Source: Mycobacterium helveticum
GTDB lineage: Bacteria; Actinomycetota; Actinomycetes; Mycobacteriales; Mycobacteriaceae
Length of the DNA stretch: 47,035 nucleotides
Direction of reading: 5' to 3'
Assembly: GCF_007714205.1 (NCBI RefSeq)
Contig: NZ_VMQU01000026.1
Location: 1 to 47,035 of the forward strand
A model generated the notes under the pieces. That model was not told the origin of the DNA, searched no databases, and worked only from the letters and a program-made list of their open reading frames with translations. The first letter of the stretch is position 1. Each line of letters starts with the position of its first letter. The position numbers and the translations under genes were made by a program. Of this stretch, positions 24,416 through 32,848 are shown in pieces.

Positions 24416-26593
24416 TTGAGCGGCAACTCCGTCCGACTGCAGGCGATCAACAACGTCGAGGCATACGTGCCCCCCGCGGTCAGCTTCGTCCCCGGTGAGA
24501 CCCCGGGCGGGATGTTCGGCAGCAACGTCTTCACCAAGGCCGAGATGCAGGCCCGGTTGCCCAAATCGGTGTACAAGTCCGTGGTGGCGACCATCGACAA
24601 AGGCGCCAGGCTCGACACCGCCGTCGCCGACGCGGTCGCGGTCGCGATGAAGGACTGGGCCCTGGAGCGGGGCGCCACCCACTACGCCCACGTCTTCTAC
24701 CCGATGACCGGCCTGACCGCCGAGAAGCACGACAGCTTCTTAGAACCCGTCTCGGACGGGCAGACGATGGCGGAATTCGCCGGCAAGACCCTGATCCAGG
24801 GCGAGCCCGACGCCTCCAGCTTCCCCTCGGGCGGGCTGCGCAGCACGTTCGAGGCGCGCGGCTACACCGGCTGGGACGTGACCAGCCCCGCCTACATCCT
24901 GGAGAACCCCAACGGCAACACGCTGTGCATCCCGACCGTGTTCGTCTCGATGACCGGAGAGGCACTGGACTACAAGACGCCGCTGCTGCGCAGCCAGCAG
25001 GCCATGGGCGCGCACGCCGAGCGCATCCTGAAGTTGTTCGGCCACTCCGACCCCGACAAGGTGGTGTCATTCTGCGGCCCCGAACAGGAGTACTTCCTGG
25101 TGGACCGCCACTTCTTTTTGGCCCGCCCGGATCTGGTCAACGCCGGCCGCACCGTGTTCGGCGCCAAACCACCCAAAGGGCAGGAGTTCGACGACCACTA
25201 TTTCGGTGCGATCCCCGAGCGCGTCCTGGGCTTCATGATGGACACCGAGCGGGAACTGTTCAAACTCGGGATTCCCGCCAAGACCCGACACAACGAGGTG
25301 GCGCCCGGCCAGTTCGAGGTGGCGCCGATGTTCGAGCGGGCCAACCTGGCCTCCGACCACCAGCAGCTGCTGATGACGGTGTTCAAGACGCTGGCCAAAA
25401 AGCACGGCATGGAGTGCCTGTTCCACGAGAAGCCGTTCGCCGGAGTCAACGGGTCGGGCAAGCACGTCAACTTCTCGGTCGGCAACGCCGAGCTGGGCTC
25501 GTTGCTGGTGCCCGGCGACACCCCCCACGACAACGCCCAGTTCCTGGTGTTCTGCGCGGCGGTGATCCGTGCCGTGCACAAGTTCGCCGGCCTGCTGCGC
25601 GTCTCGGTCGCCTCGGCCACCAACGACCACAGACTGGGCGCCAACGAGGCACCGCCCGCGATCATCTCGGTCTTCCTCGGGGAACAGCTCGCCGACGTGT
25701 TCGAGCAGATCGCGAAGGGGGCGGCCACCTCGTCGAAGGGCAAGGGCACCATGATCATCGGTGTCGACACGCTGCCTCCGCTGCCGACCGATCCGGGCGA
25801 CCGCAACCGCACCAGCCCGTTCGCGTTCACCGGGAATCGGTTCGAGTTCCGGGCGCCGGGCTCGGGGCAGACGGTTGCCGTGCCGATGATCGTCCTGAAC
25901 ACGATCATGGCGGACTCGTTCGACTACGTGGCCACGATCCTGGAGAAGGCCGTCCAGGACGGCGAGAACTTCGACACGGCGGTGCAGAAGCTGCTCACCG
26001 AGATCATCACCGACCACGGTGCGGTGGTGTTCAACGGGGACGGCTATTCGGAGAACTGGCAGATCGAGGCCGCCGAACGGGGGCTGCCGAACCTCAAGAC
26101 CACGCTGGACGCCATCCCGGAGCTGATCAAGCCGGAAGCGGTCGAAGTGTTCGCGAAGTACGGGGTGTTCAGCGAGCGCGAGTTGCACAGCCGCTACGAG
26201 GTGCGCCTGGAGCAGTACGCGCTGACCATCGCGGTCGAGGCCAGGCTCACGCTCGAGATCGCAACGACGGTCATCCTGCCCGCGGCGATCCGCTACCAGA
26301 CCGAGCTCGCGCACAACGTCGCGACCCTGAAGGCCGCCGGCTTGGAGCCGAGTATGGCCGCACTGCAGGCGGTTTCGGGACCGCTGGCCGACCTCGAGGC
26401 GGCGCTGGCGACGCTGAAGGCCGCGTTGTCGGACCACCGGGGGGCCTCGGCGCTCGACGAGGCCAACCATGCCCAGCGGGCGCTGCTGCCGGCGATGGAG
26501 GCGGTGCGCGGTGCCGCCGACACGCTGGAAGGCGTCGTGGCCGACGATTTGTGGCCGCTGCCGACCTATCAGGAGATGCTCTACATCCTCTAG
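24416..26593 (+). CDS. glnN: Glutamine synthetase type III
   Basis: A 725-residue GSIII enzyme (ATP-dependent synthesis of glutamine from glutamate and ammonia; double-hexamer family). It has the long N-terminal GSIII region with [14 protein letters not shown] and HAHVF-type [20 protein letters not shown], the ATP/glutamate core [12 protein letters not shown] and [17 protein letters not shown], and [12 protein letters not shown] with the catalytic loop. [16 protein letters not shown] precedes a C-terminal helical domain. The length fits the family. The start is TTG 24416 with GGAA 5 nt upstream; no other start lies in frame upstream. M. tuberculosis relies on type I enzymes, so this is an accessory enzyme. 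Its stop overlaps the convergent hypothetical gene by 4 bp. Confidence 0.93.
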   Translation: MSGNSVRLQAINNVEAYVPPAVSFVPGETPGGMFGSNVFTKAEMQARLPKSVYKSVVATIDKGARLDTAVADAVAVAMKDWALERGATHYAHVFYPMTGLTAEKHDSFLEPVSDGQTMAEFAGKTLIQGEPDASSFPSGGLRSTFEARGYTGWDVTSPAYILENPNGNTLCIPTVFVSMTGEALDYKTPLLRSQQAMGAHAERILKLFGHSDPDKVVSFCGPEQEYFLVDRHFFLARPDLVNAGRTVFGAKPPKGQEFDDHYFGAIPERVLGFMMDTERELFKLGIPAKTRHNEVAPGQFEVAPMFERANLASDHQQLLMTVFKTLAKKHGMECLFHEKPFAGVNGSGKHVNFSVGNAELGSLLVPGDTPHDNAQFLVFCAAVIRAVHKFAGLLRVSVASATNDHRLGANEAPPAIISVFLGEQLADVFEQIAKGAATSSKGKGTMIIGVDTLPPLPTDPGDRNRTSPFAFTGNRFEFRAPGSGQTVAVPMIVLNTIMADSFDYVATILEKAVQDGENFDTAVQKLLTEIITDHGAVVFNGDGYSENWQIEAAERGLPNLKTTLDAIPELIKPEAVEVFAKYGVFSERELHSRYEVRLEQYALTIAVEARLTLEIATTVILPAAIRYQTELAHNVATLKAAGLEPSMAALQAVSGPLADLEAALATLKAALSDHRGASALDEANHAQRALLPAMEAVRGAADTLEGVVADDLWPLPTYQEMLYIL

Positions 26594-26931
26594 CGGTGCT
26601 CCTCGTCGCCGGCCGCGCGTTCGCTGCGCCCCTCCCGGGACAGCGCCCTGACGAATCCGTACGCCTGGATCCCGGCGGTGCCCGGGTTTGCGGCGATCCA
26701 GTCGTTGATCTTGTCCAGCGCGCTGGCCAGGTCGTCGCGCCTGACGCGCACCAGGTAGGTCTTCCTGTCGTCGGCGGGATCGTCGCTGGATTGGGCGACG
26801 GCGATGGGATGCCGGAACGCGTAGGCGATCCCGTGCACGGCATCGTGGTTCAGGGCCCACTGCAACTCGCCGGGCCGCAGCCGGTTCACCGCCAGATTGC
26901 GGTAGTCGTTGTCGTCGTGTGCACTGCTCAC
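26590..26931 (-). CDS. Hypothetical protein, convergent with glutamine synthetase
   Basis: A 113-residue soluble protein ([57 protein letters not shown]), probably a small alpha/beta fold, with a charged tail. No family recognised. Its stop overlaps the glnN stop by 4 bp. Whether it relates to nitrogen metabolism cannot be said. Confidence 0.6.
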   Translation of the reverse strand: MSSAHDDNDYRNLAVNRLRPGELQWALNHDAVHGIAYAFRHPIAVAQSSDDPADDRKTYLVRVRRDDLASALDKINDWIAANPGTAGIQAYGFVRALSREGRSERAAGDEEHR

Positions 26932-27004
26932 CTGGCCGGCGGTCCTCCTCTGCGAACTCGGAGAATGTGAACGGCGATGGACTCAAGACGCTGTCGCGCA
27001 GGTG

Positions 27005-27090
27005 ATGCGATGCAAGCTCCGCCCGGACCTTCTCATCATAGGAAGCGGATTCGCCGGTTGCATGCCGAGCGATTGCCCGGCGAGGTCAGC
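27005..27090 (+). pseudogene. Fossil FAD-binding N-terminus (Rossmann motif)
   Basis: In the 150-bp gap before the RibD-like gene the plus strand reads MRCKLRPDLLIIGSGFAG, a beta-strand plus GxGxxG dinucleotide-binding motif as at the start of GMC/cholesterol-oxidase, UGM or monooxygenase flavoproteins. The similarity ends after about 20 residues, and the frame then runs antisense through the RibD-like gene. It looks like the stub of a deleted flavoenzyme. Chance is possible at this length. Confidence 0.35.
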
Positions 27091-27793
27091 GGCGGTACTT
27101 CAGGTAGAGGTACTCGTCGCACACCAAGGCGTGTTCGAGCCGCATCGTGACGGGCGCGGGCAGCCGCGACGGCAGCCGCCGGCCCACCGGCTGGCTGGCG
27201 GCGAGGCTGGGGGCCAGGGTCACGCAGATCTCGGCGACGGCGTCGGCGTCCACCAGCTCGTCGAGCAGCGTGGGTCCGCCCTCGCACAGGACGCGGCGCA
27301 TGCCGTGTTCGCGCAGCAGGTCCAGGGCCCGCGTCACGTCCACGGAGTCCTCGCCGGCCACAAACATCCGCCAGTGCCGGTCGTCGCGGAGCCGGGCCAC
27401 CGCCTGTGCGCAGGTGAGCAGGATCGGCGGCCGGTCGGGCTCGTCGAACAGCCGGGACGGCAGGTCACCGCTGCGGCTGATCACGGCGATCGGTGGCGGT
27501 TCCGGGCGCCCTTCGGCGTGTCGGCCGGCGCGCTGCGCCTCGGAGAGCCGCACCGGGCCGTAGTTCTCGGCGCGCGCGGTGCCGGCGCCGACGAGCACCA
27601 CGTCGGCGAAGCCGCGCAGGGTCGTCAGCAGCTGCTGGTCGGTCGGACACGACAGCGGGCCCGCGCGGCCGCCGAAGGCGGCGGCGCCGTCGGCGCTGAA
27701 GATCATGTTGACGCGCACGCCCTCGGGGGGCTCGGCGTAGTAAGCGGCCAGTTCGGTGATGCCGCCGACGGCGCCCACCCGAGGAGAGCCCAC
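27086..27793 (-). CDS. RibD C-terminal-domain pyrimidine reductase family protein (Rv2671-like)
   Basis: A 235-residue NADPH reductase of the RibD-C/DHFR-like fold: VRVNMIFSADGAAA (substrate loop), ADVVLVGAGTARAENYGP, and VLCEGGPTLLDELVDADAV, the EGG nucleotide motif. It is similar to Rv2671, which reduces a riboflavin intermediate-like substrate and can substitute for dihydrofolate reductase. It starts 3 nt after the stop of the flavin reductase gene, so the two are one operon. The deaminase half of bifunctional RibD is absent, as expected for this family. Confidence 0.85.
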   Translation of the reverse strand: MGSPRVGAVGGITELAAYYAEPPEGVRVNMIFSADGAAAFGGRAGPLSCPTDQQLLTTLRGFADVVLVGAGTARAENYGPVRLSEAQRAGRHAEGRPEPPPIAVISRSGDLPSRLFDEPDRPPILLTCAQAVARLRDDRHWRMFVAGEDSVDVTRALDLLREHGMRRVLCEGGPTLLDELVDADAVAEICVTLAPSLAASQPVGRRLPSRLPAPVTMRLEHALVCDEYLYLKYRR

Positions 27794-27796
27794 CGG

Positions 27797-28294
27797 TCAG
27801 GCCTCGTGGCCCGGCTGCAGGTCCCGGACGTCGCCGTAGGACACCCAATGCTCCAGGTGGTGTGGCGCGCTGCCGTCCACCGGCTCCAGCAGATGCCCGA
27901 CGTGGTCACCCAGGGTGAATCGGTCCAGGATCTGGCCGGCGAACCAGGCGGCCGCATCGTCGAGGATGGGCAGGTCCGCGGGGCCGCGGTGCCAGGAGCA
28001 GCGGTCGAACTTGTCGATCTCGTCGCCGGTCTGCCCGCCGAAAAGTTCGACGACGCCGAGGTGCTCCCTGTCGAACACGTGGACCGCCAGGTGGGTGGCT
28101 CCGCCGGCCACCCGGAACGTGTGGTTGCGCTTGGACAGGCCCACCAGGAAGCGCGGCGGATGGATGCTGGTCTGGCTGGCGAAGCCCACCAGGCAGCCGG
28201 CCGACACACCGTCGGCTTCCGTGGTGACGACGAACATCGGGTAGTTCAGCCGCGCCACCAGCTTCTCGAACGCATCAACCCCAGGCTCGCTCAC
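27797..28294 (-). CDS. Flavin reductase family protein (FMN split barrel)
   Basis: A 165-residue FMN-binding split-barrel reductase: LNYPMFVVTTEADGVSAGCL, GFASQTSIHPPRFLVGLSKR, and HLAVHVFDREHLGVVELFGG with the usual TGDEIDKF. It may supply reduced flavin to a partner monooxygenase or act on its own substrate. GTG 28294 is chosen because homology begins there and GGGGAAG lies upstream; the open frame extends far upstream without meaning. It is first gene of an operon with the RibD-like reductase, and the palindromic repeat at 28365-28422 precedes it. Confidence 0.85.
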   Translation of the reverse strand: MSEPGVDAFEKLVARLNYPMFVVTTEADGVSAGCLVGFASQTSIHPPRFLVGLSKRNHTFRVAGGATHLAVHVFDREHLGVVELFGGQTGDEIDKFDRCSWHRGPADLPILDDAAAWFAGQILDRFTLGDHVGHLLEPVDGSAPHHLEHWVSYGDVRDLQPGHEA

Positions 28295-28364
28295 CGCCGC
28301 TTCCCCCGCTCCGATCCGACCCGACTCGCCTTGACGCGATGGTAGCCGTACCCCACCCCGGGGC

Positions 28365-28422
28365 CGAGCAGACGCAAAGGCGCCGCGACACGCCGCAAAC
28401 AGGGGACCTTTGCGTCTGCTCG
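28365..28422. repeat. Palindromic mycobacterial repeat, copy 1
   Basis: A perfect 16-bp inverted repeat: CGAGCAGACGCAAAGG (28365-28380) and its complement CCTTTGCGTCTGCTCG (28407-28422), with a 26-nt loop. It shares the core CGAGCAGACGCAAA with the copy at 41159. It lies between the flavin reductase start and the end of the upstream minus-strand gene. Confidence 0.9.
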
Positions 28423-28446
28423 CCGGGAAATGGTGAGCCGCGACGC

Positions 28447-29571
28447 CTAGATGAGCGGGTCGTTCGCGCGGATCCCGCGGTACATGCCCCACCGGACGAA
28501 CCCCGGCATCACCACCCGTTCCACCGACCACGGCGGCAACCGGAAGGCCTGCCCGCTCGGCAGGAACACCTCCAGTCCGTCGGGCTGGATCCCCAGCAGC
28601 GAGCCCCACCGCCGGCCCGGCGCCCGGTAGCCGCGCAGCCGCCGGCCCGCGAATTCGGCGCGGACGTTGTGGGCCACCAGCGCGTCCCCGCGGTTGCGGG
28701 CCGAGCTGCGCAGCGGGTCGGTGGCCGCCACGTCGCCGACGGCGAAGACACCCCGCTGACCGGGCACCCGCAGTTCCGGCGTCACGCGCACGAAGCCGTA
28801 CGCGTCGAGCAGTTCGGGCGGCAGCCAGCCGGTGTTGGGCCGCACCCGCCCGATCGCCCATAGCACCGCGGCGGCGCAAGCCGGAGGTTGCCCGGTGCTC
28901 CACCGGACCGGTTCGGCGCTGATCTCGTCGCCGGCGAACCCGTCGGGCACCTCCGCGCGGTGTCCGGGATGCAGGCCGACGCCGAGGTCGGTCAGCCGGC
29001 CCTGGATGCGGCGCCAGGTTCGGGGGTGGTAGGCGGGCAGGGCCCGCTCGCCGGGAAAGTAGAGGTCGATGCGTTTGCCGGGCCACGTGGTTGCCATGTT
29101 GGCGGCGCTGCTGACCGCGGCCACGCCGCCGCCGACGACGATCACCGACCCGGCGGCCGCCAGCCGGGCGTGCGCGGCGCGCAGGTCCGCTTCGATCTCG
29201 GCGGCCGACTGCAGCGTGGGCCGGCGCCAGAAGCCGTTGGTCACCCCGGTGGAGATGACCAGCGCGTCGTACTCCACGGCGATCGGCGTGCCATCCTCGC
29301 GCCGGCCCGCGACCGTGCGGGCCGCCAGGTCAACTCCGGTCAGCGCGGCCTGAATCGTCCGCACCGATTCCAGACGGCGGAACCGGTCGAACGGGATCCA
29401 GTAGTCGCGGGCCCAGTCGGCGGGGCGGGAGAGCCGGACACCGAGTTCCTGACCGCTGACCAGGCCGGGTTTGACCGAGATCCCAGTGACCTCGGCGTGG
29501 CGGGAGAGGCGGATCGCGGTCAGCACACCGACGTCGCCCAGGCCGGCGATCACGACGCGCCGGCGTTTCAT
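28447..29571 (-). CDS. NAD(P)/FAD-dependent oxidoreductase (NDH-2/FSP1-like)
   Basis: A 374-residue two-dinucleotide-domain flavoprotein: FAD site VVIAGLGDVGVL at the N-terminus, NAD(P) site VIVVGGGVAAV near residue 145, ATG-like VISTGV, and FAVGDVAATDP near 280 binding the flavin. No CxxC disulfide is seen, so it belongs with NDH-2/FSP1/AIF-like quinone or oxygen reductases. The start ATG 29571 overlaps the DUF1295 gene stop in ATGA, implying coupled translation; membrane quinone redox is a plausible shared theme but inferred. The palindromic repeat lies 25 nt past its stop. Confidence 0.85.
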   Translation of the reverse strand: MKRRRVVIAGLGDVGVLTAIRLSRHAEVTGISVKPGLVSGQELGVRLSRPADWARDYWIPFDRFRRLESVRTIQAALTGVDLAARTVAGRREDGTPIAVEYDALVISTGVTNGFWRRPTLQSAAEIEADLRAAHARLAAAGSVIVVGGGVAAVSSAANMATTWPGKRIDLYFPGERALPAYHPRTWRRIQGRLTDLGVGLHPGHRAEVPDGFAGDEISAEPVRWSTGQPPACAAAVLWAIGRVRPNTGWLPPELLDAYGFVRVTPELRVPGQRGVFAVGDVAATDPLRSSARNRGDALVAHNVRAEFAGRRLRGYRAPGRRWGSLLGIQPDGLEVFLPSGQAFRLPPWSVERVVMPGFVRWGMYRGIRANDPLI

Positions 29572-30452
29572 GTCGCCGCCCGGTGCGGCGGCATGGGCAC
29601 GAATCGCGACACCCGGTCGATGACGCGCTGGTAGTCCGGCCGGCGTTGCAGGCTGCGCTGTTCCATCATCGGGATGCTCGCGCCCAGGAACATCGCCAGC
29701 ATCGCCAGCGCACCGCCGAACAGCCACCACGCGTCCGCCGGCGCGGCCGCGACGCCGAACAGCGCCAGGGCGACCCAGAAGGCGAACTCGCCGAAGTAGT
29801 TCGGGTGCCGCGACCACCGCCACAGCCCTCGGTCCATCACATCGCCGGGCCGGCGGCTGCGCACGAACCGGTGCAGCTGCACATCGGCGACGGACTCGAA
29901 GGCCACCGCCGCGACACCGACCGCGAACGCGACCGCCGTGAGCCATCCGAGGTCACCGCCTCGGCGCGTCACGCAGACGTAGACCGGCAGCATGCCCGCG
30001 AAGACCTGCAGGGTCGGGATGAGGTGGATGGCGATCAGATCGACGCCGAATTCCCACTTTCCGGCCCGCTGCCGGAACATGTGGTAACGCCAGTCCTCGT
30101 GGTGCAGTCCCGGGAATCCGTAGACCCAGTTGGCGGTCAGCCGCACCGCCCACACCAGGACGAGCGCCGCGACGAGCCAGCAGCGCAGGTGATGCGTCCC
30201 GGCCTGGCTCCACCAGTAGAACGTCAGCAGCGGCGGGATGACGCTCCAATAGGCGTCGTAGCAGCTCGAGTTGCGGCATCCGCGACTGAAGGCGAACACC
30301 ACCAACGTGGCCAGGATGTCGGCCACGAGCGTGTCCGACCACAGCCTGCCCGTCGTCGGACCCCAGGCCAGCCAGGCGGCGGCGACCGCGACGGCGACGG
30401 CGTAGGCGACGCCGACGACGGCCAGCGACCGCGACTTCGTCATCGCGCTCAT
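29568..30452 (-). CDS. DUF1295 membrane protein (steroid 5-alpha-reductase superfamily)
   Basis: A 294-residue protein with about seven membrane helices and a DUF1295 C-terminus: LWRWSRHPNYFGEFAFW (NADPH-binding RHPNY motif), PGDVMDRG, and IPMMEQRSLQRRPDYQRV near the end. The family includes steroid reductases and isoprenylcysteine methyltransferase-like proteins. Bacterial DUF1295 enzymes are mostly uncharacterised, though a lipid or isoprenoid double-bond reductase role is plausible. Start ATG 30452 (MSAMTKSRS); 30443 is possible. It is coupled to the flavoprotein gene downstream. Confidence 0.82.
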   Translation of the reverse strand: MSAMTKSRSLAVVGVAYAVAVAVAAAWLAWGPTTGRLWSDTLVADILATLVVFAFSRGCRNSSCYDAYWSVIPPLLTFYWWSQAGTHHLRCWLVAALVLVWAVRLTANWVYGFPGLHHEDWRYHMFRQRAGKWEFGVDLIAIHLIPTLQVFAGMLPVYVCVTRRGGDLGWLTAVAFAVGVAAVAFESVADVQLHRFVRSRRPGDVMDRGLWRWSRHPNYFGEFAFWVALALFGVAAAPADAWWLFGGALAMLAMFLGASIPMMEQRSLQRRPDYQRVIDRVSRFVPMPPHRAAT

Positions 30453-30587
30453 CGACGCGGCCAAACACGCTCGCCGACGGCGCAATTCATGCGTGGCCTC
30501 CTCGACGCGATGCCGGGGTGCCCGTACCGACGGCCGCGATCGGCAAACTGTAACACGTTCTAGTGAGCCGTCCGGGACCGGCGGCGG

Positions 30588-31421
30588 CTACATGACGACG
30601 TGGCCCGCGTCGACGGGTATCGACACGCCCGTCACGTAGCGCGCCCGGGGACCGACCAGCCACAGCACCGCGTCGGTGACGTCCTGCGGCTCGACCAGCG
30701 ACGCGTCGGGCAGCAGGGTCTGGGAGAGCGCGGGATTCGGGTTCTCCGTCATCTGCCGGACGACGAAATCGTTGAGGATCATCGGAGTCGCGACGCCGCC
30801 CGGATGCACCGAGTTGACCCGGATCTTGTGCGGCGCATACGCATTGGCCGCCGAGCGCATGAGCCCGACCACGCCGTGCTTGGACGCGGCGTAGGCGAAC
30901 ATGGCGGCGCTGCCGTCCCCGCCCCGCCCGGTCAGGCCCTGCGACGAGCTGATCAGCACGACCGACCCGCCGCGGCCCTTGCGGACAATCGACGGCACCG
31001 TGGCCGCCAGCGTGTTCCACACGCCCTTGAGGTTGGTGTCGACGATCGCGTCGAAGACCGGTTCGGCGCGGGTCCGGGTGTCGCCGATCGCCACCACGCC
31101 GGCATTGGCGATCACGATGTCGATCTCGCCGAGTTCGTCGACACCGGACCGCACCCCGGCCTCCAGCTGCTCGAGGTCGCGGACGTCGGCGACGACGGGC
31201 ACCGCCCTGCCGCCCGCGGCCCGGACCAGCCGCACCGTCTCGTCGAGATCGGCTTTGGTGGCCAGCGGGTAGGGGATCGCGTCGATGTCGGCGCACAGGT
31301 CCACGGCGATGATGTCGGCGCCCTGCCCGGCGAGCGCCACCGCGTGGCTGCGTCCCTGGCCACGCCCCGCGCCGGTGACGACGGCGACGGCGTTCGCGAG
31401 TTGCCGGTCGGATTCACCCAT
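30588..31421 (-). CDS. Mycofactocin-coupled SDR family oxidoreductase
   Basis: A 277-residue SDR with TGAGRGQGRSHAVALA cofactor loop, then the family-specific insert IAVDLCADIDAIPYPLATKA that marks mycofactocin-dependent nicotinoproteins, NAG near 90, catalytic ISSSQG, and YAASKHG. These enzymes hold NAD tightly and pass electrons to mycofactocin. ATG 31421 lies directly after the stop of the upstream SDR (31424), so the two are co-translated. An alcohol substrate is likely but unknown. Confidence 0.9.
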   Translation of the reverse strand: MGESDRQLANAVAVVTGAGRGQGRSHAVALAGQGADIIAVDLCADIDAIPYPLATKADLDETVRLVRAAGGRAVPVVADVRDLEQLEAGVRSGVDELGEIDIVIANAGVVAIGDTRTRAEPVFDAIVDTNLKGVWNTLAATVPSIVRKGRGGSVVLISSSQGLTGRGGDGSAAMFAYAASKHGVVGLMRSAANAYAPHKIRVNSVHPGGVATPMILNDFVVRQMTENPNPALSQTLLPDASLVEPQDVTDAVLWLVGPRARYVTGVSIPVDAGHVVM

Positions 31422-31423
31422 GG

Positions 31424-32311
31424 CTAGACCTCCAACGTTGTGCCGGTTGCTTTTTCGGCGAAGCCCACCAGGCGGGCGGCCGCGTCGTAGTCGCAGGCGA
31501 GCACCGAGCGGCCGATCAGGACGGGGCCGCCGCGCAGGCCGAACCGGCCGCTGACCCCGACGTAGCTGCCCGGCGGCACCGGCTCGCTGATGCAGTACAG
31601 GGTGGGCGCCGCCCCCGCGTCGATGTCGTTGCCCAACCGGTCGGCCACGGCCTTGACCGTGCGGTGCGCCAGCGCCATCAGCGGCGAGTCCGACAGGTGC
31701 GACAGGTTCGAGGCCACCCAGCCCGGATGGGTGAGCTGGGTGACGACCGGCGATCCGGCGGCGCGCAGCCGGCGGTCCAGCTCCAGTCCCCACAGCATGA
31801 CCGCGAGCTTGGACTGCGCATAGGCGCCCAGCCTCGTCCAGCCGCGGCGCAGCTGCAGGTCGTCGAGCCGCAGCGTCGCCGCTCGGTGCGCGTCGGAGCC
31901 GACGTTGATGATCTGCGAGCGCACCCGCGGCAACAGCAGGTTGGTCAGGGCGAACGGTCCGATCAGGTTGGTGGCCAGCGTCGTCTCGAATCCGTCGGCG
32001 GTCTCGGTGCGGTGGTCGGTCAGGGTGCCGGCGTTGTTGACCAGGATGTCGACGTCCCCGTCGATCCGGTCGGGGAACGCACGCACCGAGGACAGGTCGG
32101 CCAGGTCGAGCTCGACCACCGACGTCGAGCCGCCGACCTCTTCCGCGCGTTGCGCGCCGAGTTCGGTGTTGCGCACGGCCAGGATCACGTGGGCGCCGGC
32201 CCTGGCCAGGGCGCGCGTGGTGCCCAGGCCGACGCCGTTGGTCGCGCCGGTCACGATCACCCGTTTGCCGGTCAAGTCGCCGAGCCGGCCCGGCGTCCAC
32301 GGTGCTGCCAC
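31424..32311 (-). CDS. SDR family oxidoreductase (retinol-dehydrogenase-like)
   Basis: A 295-residue SDR: TGATNGVGLGTTRALA cofactor loop, R after strand 2 (VRNTE), suggesting NADP, NNAG near 92, NVGSDAH catalytic Ser, AYAQSKLA (Tyr, Lys), and a C-terminal extension typical of the retinol-dehydrogenase/WW-oxidoreductase-like group (cf. Rv0439c). It is first gene of the pair with the mycofactocin-type SDR and divergent from the NTF2-like gene. Confidence 0.88.
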   Translation of the reverse strand: MAAPWTPGRLGDLTGKRVIVTGATNGVGLGTTRALARAGAHVILAVRNTELGAQRAEEVGGSTSVVELDLADLSSVRAFPDRIDGDVDILVNNAGTLTDHRTETADGFETTLATNLIGPFALTNLLLPRVRSQIINVGSDAHRAATLRLDDLQLRRGWTRLGAYAQSKLAVMLWGLELDRRLRAAGSPVVTQLTHPGWVASNLSHLSDSPLMALAHRTVKAVADRLGNDIDAGAAPTLYCISEPVPPGSYVGVSGRFGLRGGPVLIGRSVLACDYDAAARLVGFAEKATGTTLEV

Positions 32312-32400
32312 GCGATCAGAGTAATGGTTGGTTCTATGAAAGTAAGGCCGGCTCTGCCACGATGGTCTGCGACGGTCGCCAGGCAGGAGTGAGCCCGAAC

Positions 32401-32844
32401 GTGAATGACAGCGCCATTGAGATCACCAACCTGATCTACCGCTACGCCGAACTGATCGACGCCGGCGACCTCGACGCGGTGGCCGGCCTTTTCGCCCACG
32501 GCCGAATCTGCGGAGTCGAGAACGGCCCGCCCGAAACGGTGTTCACCGGGTCGGCCGGGGTGCGCAAGATGTACGAGATGGCCACGCGCATCTACTCCGA
32601 CGGCACCCCCAAGACCAAACACAACACCACCAACGTGCAACTGCACATCGACGAAGCCGCGGGCACCGCCCGCAGCACGTCCTACTACTGCGTCACCCAG
32701 GCCACCCCCGAACTGCCGCTGCAGGTGATCGTGACCGGGCACTATCACGACACCTTTCACCGGCTCGACGGTGTGTGGTGGTTCGACACCCGCACGATGT
32801 TCGTCGACCAGGTCGGCGACGTCAGCCGACACCTGAAGTTCTGA
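32401..32844 (+). CDS. SnoaL/NTF2-like domain protein
   Basis: A 147-residue cone-fold protein: EITNLIYRYAELIDAGDLD, the standard SnoaL_4 opening, then GRICGVENGPPETVFTGSAGV, and a C-terminal sheet TSYYCVTQATPELPLQVIVTGHYHD. The family includes ketosteroid isomerase-like and hydratase-like enzymes, so the exact reaction is unknown. GTG 32401 lies 11 nt after AGGAG; GTG 32389 or ATG 32362 in the same frame are alternatives. It is the first of four plus-strand genes (to 36128) with gaps of 4, -8 and 0 nt. Confidence 0.82.
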   Translation: MNDSAIEITNLIYRYAELIDAGDLDAVAGLFAHGRICGVENGPPETVFTGSAGVRKMYEMATRIYSDGTPKTKHNTTNVQLHIDEAAGTARSTSYYCVTQATPELPLQVIVTGHYHDTFHRLDGVWWFDTRTMFVDQVGDVSRHLKF

Positions 32845-32848
32845 TCGC

